Shown in pieces: positions 57,232 to 64,000 of a DNA stretch of 64,000 nt (position 1 is the first letter of the stretch; every line of letters starts with the position of its first letter). The stretch is from DASUPK01 sp963782345 (GTDB lineage: Bacteria > Actinomycetota > Thermoleophilia > Solirubrobacterales > 70-9): assembly GCA_963782345.1 (NCBI GenBank), contig CAWAJF010000003.1, positions 62,001 to 126,000 on the forward strand. Direction: 5' to 3'. Both the position numbers and the translations under genes were made by a program. The notes under the pieces were generated by a model that saw nothing but the letters and a program-made list of their open reading frames with translations, had not been told where the DNA came from and made no database searches.

Positions 57232-58019
57232 ACACCCCTCCGCACGCGGCCGATCAGCGCGAACCGGCACAGCGTCAGGCCGAAGATCCCGACGCCGATC
57301 ACCGAGGCGACGGCCTTCAGCTGCGTGGTCAGCGACCAGCCCGCGATGATCGGCTCGCGGATCCCGTTGACCACGAAGCTCAGCGGGTTGTACTGGGCGA
57401 TCCAGCCGGCCGGGTCCAGCATCAGGTTCGCCGGGAAGAAGGCGTCCGAGAGGAAGAGGATCACGAAGACCAGGGGGAAGATGCCCTGGACGACGCTGGC
57501 GCTGTTCGTGCGCAGGGCGATCGCCGCCCCGATCGAGCCGAACGCGAGCGCGGCCGCCGAGACGAGGACCGTGATCCAGAGCGCGGCGGGGATCCCCTCG
57601 TTGATCGACGCCCCGAAGACCAGCCCGAGGGCGATGAAGTACACGGCGATGATCCCCCCGAGCACGGCCGTCGCGGCGAGCCGCCCGAGCACCACTGCAT
57701 AGCGGGAGATCGGCGCGGCGAACAGCCGGTCCGTGAAGCCCATCTCGATGTCGATCGCGAAGGCGATGGCCCCTGAGTTGCCGGTCATCATCACCGACTG
57801 GACAATCGCCCCGGCGAGCATGAAGGAGAGGAAGTTGTCGACCGGTGGGAACTCCGGGAGGTTGATGGCGCGTCCGGCTCCGGCGGTCTGGATCGCGAGC
57901 AGCGCGGTGGGGAAGAGGATCAGCGGCGCGGCGAGCTGAGGGCGCCTCAGCGTCTGGACGACGGACCGTCTGCCGAGCGCCGTGACCACCCGGGCATTGG
58001 TCGTCAGCCGCTGGATCAT
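57228..58019 (-). CDS. ABC-2 type exporter permease (DrrB-like), first copy
   Basis: This 263-residue protein is built like its neighbour: VTALGRRSVVQTLRRPQLAA, then FAIDIEMGFTDRLFAAPISR, and YNPLSFVVNGIREPIIAGW near the end. It overlaps both the ATPase gene and the other permease by 4 bases. The pair probably forms a heterodimeric channel for a lipophilic drug, lipid or polyketide. Confidence 0.93.
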   Translation of the reverse strand: MIQRLTTNARVVTALGRRSVVQTLRRPQLAAPLILFPTALLAIQTAGAGRAINLPEFPPVDNFLSFMLAGAIVQSVMMTGNSGAIAFAIDIEMGFTDRLFAAPISRYAVVLGRLAATAVLGGIIAVYFIALGLVFGASINEGIPAALWITVLVSAAALAFGSIGAAIALRTNSASVVQGIFPLVFVILFLSDAFFPANLMLDPAGWIAQYNPLSFVVNGIREPIIAGWSLTTQLKAVASVIGVGIFGLTLCRFALIGRVRRGV

Positions 58020-58993
58020 CGCGAGACCGCGTCCGTTTCGCCGGTCTCCTGCGACGCGCCCTCCAGGTGCTGTCCGGTCTTGTTGACGAAGACGTCGTCG
58101 AGCGTGGGCTGCACCAGGTCGAGGGACTCCACGTCCAGGCCGGCCTGGTTCAGGGCGACGACGATCGGTCCGACCTCGGAGGTGCCGTGCTCGAGCTCGA
58201 CCATCAGGGTCCCGTCGCGGGCCGGGAGTGGCCGTCCGAACCGGGTGAGCACCTCCTCGGCTCGTGCCTCCTTGCCCGCCTGCTCGACGAGGCAGATCTC
58301 GAGATGGGGCTTGCCGACCTCGGCCTTGAGCGCCTGCGGTGTCCCCTCGGCGACGAGCAGGCCGCCGGAGATGATCCCGACTCGGTCGGCGAGCTGGTCG
58401 GCCTCCTCGAGGTACTGGGTGGTGAGGAAGACCGTCGTCCCGTCATCGTTCAGCTTGCGCACCTCCTCCCAGATCGCCTTGCGGCTGACCGGGTCGAGCC
58501 CCGTCGTGGGCTCGTCGAGAAAGAGGACCTCGGGGGTGTGCACCAGGGCGGCGGCGAGGTCGAGGCGGCGGCGCATCCCGCCCGAGTAGGTGCCCACCCG
58601 CCTGTCGGCGGCGAGGGTCAGCCCGACCCGGTCGAGCAGCCATTGGCCGCGCTCGCGGCCGTCCTTCCTGGGGATGCCGTGGAGCGTCGCCTGCAGCTCG
58701 AGCAGCTCCCGGCCGGTCATCAGCGGATCAAGTGCGGCCTCCTGGAGGGCCACGCCGATCTTGCGCCGCACGGCTCCTGCCTCCTGCGCGACGTCGAACC
58801 CCGCGACGACCGCGCGGCCTCCGGTGGGCAACAGCAGGGTGGTCAGCATCCGGACGGTGGTGGTCTTCCCCGCGCCGTTCGGCCCGAGGAACCCATAGAT
58901 CTCGCCCTTCGCGACCTCCAGATCGACGCCGTCGACGGCCTTGATGCCGCCCTCGAACTCGCGAGCAAGCTGCTGCGTCTCGATGGCGGCCAC
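58016..58993 (-). CDS. DrrA-like ABC exporter ATPase
   Basis: The 325-residue ATPase has GFLGPNGAGKTTTVRMLTTL, GVALQEAALDPLMTGRELL, YSGGMRRRLDLAAALVHTPE and LFLDEPTTGLDPVSRKAIWE. The 85-residue C-terminal extension (EICLVEQAGKEARAEEVLTR ... LVQPTLDDVFVNKTGQ) is the DrrA-type regulatory end. It energises the two permeases that follow. The cargo cannot be told; no biosynthetic cluster is adjacent. Confidence 0.94.
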   Translation of the reverse strand: MAAIETQQLAREFEGGIKAVDGVDLEVAKGEIYGFLGPNGAGKTTTVRMLTTLLLPTGGRAVVAGFDVAQEAGAVRRKIGVALQEAALDPLMTGRELLELQATLHGIPRKDGRERGQWLLDRVGLTLAADRRVGTYSGGMRRRLDLAAALVHTPEVLFLDEPTTGLDPVSRKAIWEEVRKLNDDGTTVFLTTQYLEEADQLADRVGIISGGLLVAEGTPQALKAEVGKPHLEICLVEQAGKEARAEEVLTRFGRPLPARDGTLMVELEHGTSEVGPIVVALNQAGLDVESLDLVQPTLDDVFVNKTGQHLEGASQETGETDAVSR

Positions 58994-58995
58994 GG

Positions 58996-59924
58996 TTACG
59001 GGACGATAACCGGCGGCCGCGATCGGCCCCTGAGGCCCATCACGATCGTCCTGGGCCCCGGTGGGAGCCGTCCGTCCGTCGCGAGCCAGGAGCCGGCCAG
59101 GATCAGGAGGAGGCCCGCGATCGCCCCGGCCCCGGGGCTCTCACCCAGGACGATCACGCCGAGCGTCACCGCCACCACGGGATTCACGTAGGTGATGATC
59201 GAGGCCCGGCCCGCGCCGACCTCCCTGACCAGCACCATCAGGATCACGAAGGCCGTCGCGGTGCAGACGATCCCGAGCACCACCAGCGACGCCAGGGCAT
59301 CCGCGGGTGGCGTGGACCTCGGGAAGGTGAGGAGCGCCGCCGGCGTCAGCACGACGGCCGCCACGGCGAGGCTGGCGGCCATCGTGGCGCGTGGATCGAA
59401 GCCGATCAGGTGCCGCTTGATGATCATCGGCCCCGCCGCGTAGCCCAGCGCGGCCAGCATCACGGCGCCGGCTCCGAGGATCGCGCCCGCATCCGCGCTG
59501 AGGTCGATCCCGACGAGTGCGATCACGCCGCCGAGGCCGATCAGCATCCCGACCATGCGGGTCCGCGTCGGTCGCTCGGTGTGGTCGAAGCGGAGGGCAA
59601 GCAGGGCGATCAGCAGTGGAACCGTCGCGATCACGATCGCCGCGACCGAGGAGTCGACGTGCCGCTCCCCGCCGCGATCAGCGGGAATGGGAGGGCCATC
59701 TCCGCCGTCGCGTAGGCGAGGATCCAGCGGCGCGGGCCGCTCCACAGCATCTCCAGAGCCTGGCGGGGAGCGATCGCGAACAGCAGAGACGCGCCGAGCA
59801 CGATTCGCGCCCAGGCCAGGAAGAGGGGGGAGACGCCGCCGTCCACGGCGACCTTGATGAACAGGTAGGGAACGCCCCAGATCAGCGAGAGCGCCGCGAA
59901 GGCAAGCCAGGCCCGCTTGTTCAT
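58996..59924 (-). pseudogene. EamA-family (DMT) transporter split by a one-base frameshift
   Basis: The N-terminal half (MNKRAWLAFAALSLIWGVPY ... ATAEMALPFPLIAAG, from ATG 59924) and the C-terminal half (ERHVDSSVAAIVIATVPLLI to the stop at 58996) join into one ten-helix EamA protein if one G is added to the GGGG run at 59667-59670. In the present sequence the first frame ends near 59631. All other parts look intact, so a homopolymer sequencing error is as likely as true inactivation. Confidence 0.8.
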
Positions 59925-59946
59925 CCCTTCATCCGAGGGCGCACCG

Positions 59947-61317
59947 TCAGGCGCGACCCATTTCATAAAGCGCGGGGCGAAGCTCCACGAACTCGCGGCC
60001 GGTGGCTCGCTCGAGCGCCTCGGCCGCGTCGAGCAGCAGGGCGTCGGAGCCCCAGGCAGCGAGCAGCTGGAGCGCGGCGGGCATCCCGCCGTCGAGGCCG
60101 ACCGGAACGCTGACGCCGGGGACGCCGGTGAGGTTCGCGATCACGCCCTGGCGGGCGTTGCCCGCGTCGGCGGACTCGACCCCCGACGGCAGCTCGATCA
60201 TCGGCTCCGTCAGCGACGGCGCCACCGCCGGGACGGTCGGCCAGGCGAGCAGGTCGACGTCATCGAAGAGGGCAGCGAGATCGCGCCGTACCTTGGCGCG
60301 CACCTTGAACGCCCGCGCCGTCAGGCTCAGTGGCAGGAGCGCCCGGAGCTTCAGCACCCCGCGGTTGACCAGCCCGAGCTCCGGGCTCAGCCCGTTGAGG
60401 ACCGAGGGCACCAGGTGCGCCGCCTCCTCCGACTGCGCGACCAGCAGCGCGGCCGGGAGGATCAGATCAAGTTCGGGCAGCTCGACCTCGACCACCTCGC
60501 CGCCGATCTCACCGCGCAGCGACTCGAGCGCCGCCTCGCACGCGTCGCGGACACCCGGCGCCGAGTCGCTCCAGTAGGGGTCTCTGACCACTCCGATCCT
60601 CAGGCCGCTCACCTGTCCCGCGGGAATCTCCTCCCCGAACATGGCTGAGGCGAGCAGCCGGCAGTCGCCGGCGTCGCGGCAGAGAGGGCCGGAGACGATC
60701 GTCTCCGTGTTGGAGATGTGGTGGCCCTCCATTGCGGCGCGGCCGAAGGTCGGCTTCAGCCCGGTGAGGCCGCAGTAGGCGGCCGGGTAGCGAATGGACC
60801 CGAGCCCGTCGGCGCCCACGGCGCCCGAGACGAGCCCACCGGCGACCGCCGCCGCTGGCCCGCTGGAGGAACCACCGGGGCAGCGCTCGAGGTCCCACGG
60901 GTTGTGCACTGCGCCGTAGAGGGAGGCGTTGCCGGTGCTGCTCGATCCCAGCTCGTGCATGTTGGCCACGCCCGCGATCACGGCACCGGCGTCCCGGAGG
61001 GCCCGGTACGGCCCCGACTCGCCGGGCTCGAGCCTGACGCCCGGCACCGAGGCGGCCCCGACGGTCTCCGCGCGCCAGGGAAGCGACCACTCGTCCTTGA
61101 TCAGCACCGGGACGCCGCGCAGCGGGCCGTCCGGGGCCTGCTCGAGCATCTCGCGGGAGCGGTCGGGAAAGGTGGCCACGACGGCGTTCAGGTCCGGGTT
61201 CCGCTCCCCGATCCTGGCGAGGCAGGCCTCCAGGAGCTCCGCGGGGTCGAGCTCGCCAGCCGCGATCTGCGCCGCCTGCTCGCGTAGTGGCAACGAAAGG
61301 GCGTCGAGGGCGCTCAT
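59947..61317 (-). CDS. Amidase-signature family hydrolase
   Basis: In this 456-residue enzyme the catalytic Lys is in GVPVLIKDEWSLPW, the glycine/serine-rich segment is CPGGSSSGPAAAVAGGLVSG, and GADGLGSIRYPAAYCGLTGL holds the nucleophile Ser. The usual GSDTGGSIR is altered to GADGLGSIR. It hydrolyses an amide such as an indoleacetamide, urea-derived or nylon-like substrate; the exact one is unknown. The small gene at 61314 overlaps its start by 4 bases and may be a GatC/AtzG-like partner. Confidence 0.92.
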   Translation of the reverse strand: MSALDALSLPLREQAAQIAAGELDPAELLEACLARIGERNPDLNAVVATFPDRSREMLEQAPDGPLRGVPVLIKDEWSLPWRAETVGAASVPGVRLEPGESGPYRALRDAGAVIAGVANMHELGSSSTGNASLYGAVHNPWDLERCPGGSSSGPAAAVAGGLVSGAVGADGLGSIRYPAAYCGLTGLKPTFGRAAMEGHHISNTETIVSGPLCRDAGDCRLLASAMFGEEIPAGQVSGLRIGVVRDPYWSDSAPGVRDACEAALESLRGEIGGEVVEVELPELDLILPAALLVAQSEEAAHLVPSVLNGLSPELGLVNRGVLKLRALLPLSLTARAFKVRAKVRRDLAALFDDVDLLAWPTVPAVAPSLTEPMIELPSGVESADAGNARQGVIANLTGVPGVSVPVGLDGGMPAALQLLAAWGSDALLLDAAEALERATGREFVELRPALYEMGRA

Positions 61318-61514
61318 CGCGCGGGCGGCCCGGACAGATCAGGGTGCGGCTCGGGCTCGATCCCGCCGAGATCGGCGTCCCGAAGCAGCTCCATGCCCGG
61401 CTCATAGAGGGACCAGACTCCCGCCATCACGACTCGCTCGTCCTCATCGGCCGTGATCCCGAACGTTTCGAGCGCTCCGTTCAGGTAGCTCTGGAACGCG
61501 GATTGCCCCTCCAT
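61314..61514 (-). CDS. Small GatC/AtzG-like partner of the amidase
   Basis: The 66-residue acidic protein has an N-terminal helix (SAFQSYLNGALETFGITADE), a second helix (RVVMAGVWSLYEPGMELLRD) and an extended tail (IEPEPHPDLSGPPAR). This two-helix plus wrapping tail plan is that of GatC and AtzG, which clamp onto amidase-signature enzymes. It is translationally coupled (ATGA) to the amidase gene. The partner role is inferred from shape and position. Confidence 0.7.
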   Translation of the reverse strand: MEGQSAFQSYLNGALETFGITADEDERVVMAGVWSLYEPGMELLRDADLGGIEPEPHPDLSGPPAR

Positions 61515-61593
61515 CGGTTGTGAACCCTACTGTGGCCGGCACCGGGCCCCGGCGGACGCTGCAAGGAAACCCCGCAACCCTCCTCGAGAATGA

Positions 61594-62415
61594 GTGTTCA
61601 ATGAACTCATGGGCAAGCAAGCTCACCCATTGGCGCGCCTGCATCGGTTGATGCGGCGGCCGCCTTCGCGGTCGCCGCACACGTTGACGGCCATCGCCGT
61701 CTTCGCCGCCATGCTCGCGGCCGTTATCGGCAGCGGCGTGGCCGGGGCGGCGCCGCGGGTGTTCGTGCTGGGAGCGGCTACCCCGGCGACCCCGTCCTGC
61801 CCGGCCGGCTGCCAGGCCGTGGGCAAGACCACCGGCTTCCAGACGAACATCACGGGTGCGAAGAACCCGTTCCTCGTCAAGCTCCGAGGACGGGTGGTCG
61901 CGTGGTCGATCAAGACGGGCGCCCCGAGCACCAAGCCGAACCCGAACAACAACAACCAGAGCGACTACGACTTCTTCAGCAAGACCTTCGGCGGCCCGCC
62001 CAAGGCGAGGATCTCGGTGCTGAAGCCGATCATGAAGCAGATCCGGAAGGGGCATCCGATCTACAAGCTCAAGTCACAATCGCCCGTCGAGGACCTCTCC
62101 GCCTACCTGGGCCAGACCACCACCTTCACGCTCGACGCGCCCCTGCGCGTGAAGCCGAACAACGTGGTGGCGCTGACCGTCCCCACCTGGGCCCCCGCGT
62201 TCGCGATCAACCAGAGCGCCGACACCAAGTGGGCGGCGAGCCGCAAGAGGGGGAAGTGCAACGACACTGCCGACATCCTCGCCGGGAGGCCTCAGGACGC
62301 CCCCGGCACCCAGCGCGTCTACGGCTGCGTCTACAACACCGCGCGCCTGCTCTACTCGGCGACGGTCGTGGCCGACCCGAATCAGTCGCCTCCGAAGAAG
62401 AAAAAGAAGAAGTAG
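61594..62415 (+). CDS. Secreted protein of unknown function with poly-Lys tail
   Basis: The 273-residue protein has a membrane/signal segment (LTAIAVFAAMLAAVIGSGVA) and a beta-rich body: VGKTTGFQTNITGAKNPFLV, KLRGRVVAWSIKTGA, AYLGQTTTFTLDAPLRVKPN, VVALTVPTWAPAFAINQSAD. It ends SPPKKKKKK. Cys pairs (SCPAGCQ; KCND ... YGCVYN) may form disulfides. It starts at GTG 61594 or ATG 61609. No family is recognised beyond likeness to the other secreted lineage-specific proteins here. Confidence 0.8.
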   Translation: MFNELMGKQAHPLARLHRLMRRPPSRSPHTLTAIAVFAAMLAAVIGSGVAGAAPRVFVLGAATPATPSCPAGCQAVGKTTGFQTNITGAKNPFLVKLRGRVVAWSIKTGAPSTKPNPNNNNQSDYDFFSKTFGGPPKARISVLKPIMKQIRKGHPIYKLKSQSPVEDLSAYLGQTTTFTLDAPLRVKPNNVVALTVPTWAPAFAINQSADTKWAASRKRGKCNDTADILAGRPQDAPGTQRVYGCVYNTARLLYSATVVADPNQSPPKKKKKK

Positions 62416-62748
62416 TCAGCCGCAGGCGGACGGGTTCTGCTTGCACTGCTTCTCGAAGGCCGCCTCAGGGCTGCCCTTGGCCGGCGGGACGTCGTTGGTC
62501 GCGGAGTCAGGGGCCTGCGGGTTGTAGGTCTTGCCGCCCGTCGTCGTGACCGTCGTGCTCTGCGAGGTGGTCGCGCCGGTGGTGGTCGGTGCGGCCGGCG
62601 CGGTCGACGCGGTGGGGACCGGGGAGGTTACGACCGGGATGGAGACCGGGTTGGTCGTCGTGTCTCCGGAGCTGTCGCTCCCGCACCCGGCGGCGATCAA
62701 TCCGGTGGCGAGAACCAGCGGAATCCCAGCGAGGTAACGACGGATCAC
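62416..62748 (-). CDS. Small Thr/Pro-rich lipoprotein
   Basis: The 110-residue protein has a lipobox signal (RRYLAGIPLVLATGLIAAGC) and a long Thr/Ser/Pro/Ala spacer, then a short end with two Cys (EAAFEKQCKQNPSACG). The start is GTG 62748, overlapping the upstream stop (GTGA); the ATG further up would add an unneeded leader. Function unknown; probably surface exposed. Confidence 0.75.
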   Translation of the reverse strand: MIRRYLAGIPLVLATGLIAAGCGSDSSGDTTTNPVSIPVVTSPVPTASTAPAAPTTTGATTSQSTTVTTTGGKTYNPQAPDSATNDVPPAKGSPEAAFEKQCKQNPSACG

Positions 62749-63029
62749 GATCCGTCGAGGGCGGGCTGACGCAGTCCGCAATAGGGGCAATCGCTGACGT
62801 CCAGCCCGATCAGCTGATTGCAGCGCCTACAGGTGCGCAAATTCTCCGGGGCCCTGACGAGCGCGGACTCGGACGGGGCGAGCGGCAGGGTGGCCGCCGC
62901 GACGCGCATCTCCTCGCCGGTCTCCCGGTCGACGTAGACGCCGTCCGTCCTGACCCTGGCGAGCGCCTCGCGGCCCGACGCCGGGGCCCTCAGCCGGTAG
63001 ATCTGCTCGGGGTTCTGCACGGGCGGCAC
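62745..63029 (-). CDS. Small zinc-ribbon protein
   Basis: A 94-residue soluble protein with a C-terminal zinc ribbon CRRCNQLIGLDVSDCPYCGL (two CxxC separated by 10). The N-terminal part (YRLRAPASGREALARVRTDG) is a small beta region. It is coupled to the lipoprotein gene by a 4-base overlap and diverges from the GT4 gene with 43 bases between. Role unknown. Confidence 0.75.
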   Translation of the reverse strand: MPPVQNPEQIYRLRAPASGREALARVRTDGVYVDRETGEEMRVAAATLPLAPSESALVRAPENLRTCRRCNQLIGLDVSDCPYCGLRQPALDGS

Positions 63030-63072
63030 CTTAGCGATAAACGCCGACCAATCCTCGCATTACGGTTGACCG

Positions 63073-64000
63073 GTGCGCGTCCTGATCTTCCACGGGTACC
63101 TGCTGCGCGGGACCGGGTCCAACGTCTACAACGCCAGCCTCGCGCAGGCACTGGCGGCCCAGGGCCACGACGTCCACCTGCTCTGCCAGGACTCCCGTGC
63201 TGCCGAGCTCGACTGGGTGGACGCGGTCGGCCGGTGGGAGGAGGGGCGCCTCCACGTCGAAGCCGTTCGCGACGCGGCACAGCCGGGCAGCGTGACCGTT
63301 TATCGGCCCGAGATCGGTGGACTGCTGCCCGTCTACGTCCTCGACCGCTACGAGGGCTTCGAGGTGAAGACGTTCCCGGACCTGAGCGACGCCGAGCTGG
63401 ATCATTACCTCGACACCAACGTCGCGGCGGTGCGCGATGTCGTAGCGGCGTCGGGCGAGCCCGAGGCCGCACTGGCGAACCACCTGGTCATGGGGCCGGC
63501 CGTTCTCGCGAGGGCCGGTCTGCGCTTCGCGATCAAGGTCCACGGCTCGGATATCTCGTACACGGTGCGCCCGCACTCCGACCGTTTCGTGCCCTATGCG
63601 CGGGAGGGGACGGACGCGGCCGCCGGAATCCTCGCCGGCTCCTCCCACACGGCCCAAGCCCTGTTCGAGACCGTCAAGGACCCGAGCCTGCCGGAGAGGA
63701 CCCGGCTCGGTCCACCCGGCGTCGACGTGCATCGCTTCCGGCCGCATCCGGAAGGGGAGGCCCTGCGCGACCTCGAGGATCTGTCGGCCCGGCTCGCCGA
63801 GGAGCGACCCATGGCGGGGGAGGGGGACGATTCGTTCGGGCGCGATGGCCCGGCGGTCGCCGCCGCGATCCGAGCCTGGGCGGAGGGGAAACCGCGCGTG
63901 CTGTTCGTCGGCAAGCTCCTGATCAGCAAGGGAGTCGACCTGCTCGCGGCGGCCTGGCCCCTGATCCATCTTGCGCGGACGTCCGGCGGAGACGCCGCTC
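63073..64000 (+). CDS. GT4-family glycosyltransferase, 3' end outside the window
   Basis: An open frame of 309 codons starts at GTG 63073 and runs off the end. RVLIFHGYLLRGTGSNVYNA opens the GT-B fold, LAQALAAQGHDVHLLCQDSR is the acceptor-side helix, FAIKVHGSDISYTV lies before the hinge, and GVDVHRFRPHPEGE with VLFVGKLLISKGVDLLAAAW begins the donor-binding Rossmann half. It is a retaining nucleotide-sugar transferase, probably for cell-surface glycan or glycolipid; the substrate is unknown. Confidence 0.88.
   Translation, partial: MRVLIFHGYLLRGTGSNVYNASLAQALAAQGHDVHLLCQDSRAAELDWVDAVGRWEEGRLHVEAVRDAAQPGSVTVYRPEIGGLLPVYVLDRYEGFEVKTFPDLSDAELDHYLDTNVAAVRDVVAASGEPEAALANHLVMGPAVLARAGLRFAIKVHGSDISYTVRPHSDRFVPYAREGTDAAAGILAGSSHTAQALFETVKDPSLPERTRLGPPGVDVHRFRPHPEGEALRDLEDLSARLAEERPMAGEGDDSFGRDGPAVAAAIRAWAEGKPRVLFVGKLLISKGVDLLAAAWPLIHLARTSGGDAA

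Noticed and set aside
55336..57702. 788-residue plus-strand ORF
   Set aside because: It is antisense to the GH63-like hydrolase and the ABC-2 permeases and has low-complexity Arg/Pro/Glu composition with no domain.

Overview
The window is high-GC, densely packed bacterial chromosome. It most likely comes from a soil actinobacterium of the Thermoleophilia/Solirubrobacterales type; this is inferred from protein style and synteny, with no 16S in view. The supporting signs are the actinobacterial rplM-rpsI-glmM-glmS-acpS-nnr-alr order, a GuaB3-type IMP dehydrogenase next to guaA, a mycobacterial-type CysM/Mec pair, a c-di-AMP riboswitch in front of M23 peptidases, many ATGA/GTGA gene overlaps, GTG/TTG starts, and secreted proteins with Lys/Arg-rich tails. 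I see no rRNA, tRNA, CRISPR array, transposase or prophage.

Layout. 1-4.3 kb: a decayed GT8 glycosyltransferase cut by the left edge, a lipoprotein glycoside hydrolase and a polar amino-acid ABC importer. 4.4-9.8 kb: CysM-type cysteine synthase, an unknown helical protein, a Mec-type JAMM peptidase and several conserved unknowns. 10-16.8 kb: hyuA/hyuB hydantoinase-oxoprolinase, a Cys/His-motif protein with an AT-rich upstream region, nadB and a histone-deacetylase-family enzyme. 16.8-19.8 kb: an 865-residue coiled-coil protein ending in a helix-hairpin-helix domain, divergent from a Flp-type pilin. 20-25.8 kb: rph, rdgB, a cation efflux protein and a roadblock-unknown-tldD-pmbA operon. 25.9-32.9 kb: HU, pyrF, LysM protein, D,D-carboxypeptidase, PfkB kinase, guaB3 and guaA. 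33-37 kb: kelch protein, ACT protein, a frameshifted secreted protein and two M23 peptidases behind the riboswitch. 37.2-40.9 kb: an OpuC-type osmoprotectant importer. 41-54.9 kb: the housekeeping block rplM, rpsI, glmM, glmS, acpS, nnr, alr, cca, HIT, enoyl-CoA hydratase, infA. 55-64 kb: a GH63-like hydrolase, a DrrAB-type exporter, a broken EamA transporter, an amidase with a small partner, secreted unknowns and a GT4 glycosyltransferase cut by the right edge.

Themes. Osmotic and cell-wall control recurs: a c-di-AMP riboswitch over wall hydrolases sits beside an osmoprotectant importer, and GlmM/GlmS, Alr and the carboxypeptidase supply or trim peptidoglycan. The most unusual signals are (i) a roughly 45-bp repeat that ends exactly at three start codons and carries a GAGGAG ribosome-binding sequence, (ii) other intergenic palindromic repeats, (iii) several genes whose conserved N-termini can only be reached from a CTG start, (iv) ribosomal protein S9 with an acidic extension of about 140 residues, and (v) structured leaders ahead of guaB3 and rplM. 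At least four genes carry frameshifts, so either recent decay or local assembly error must be kept in mind.
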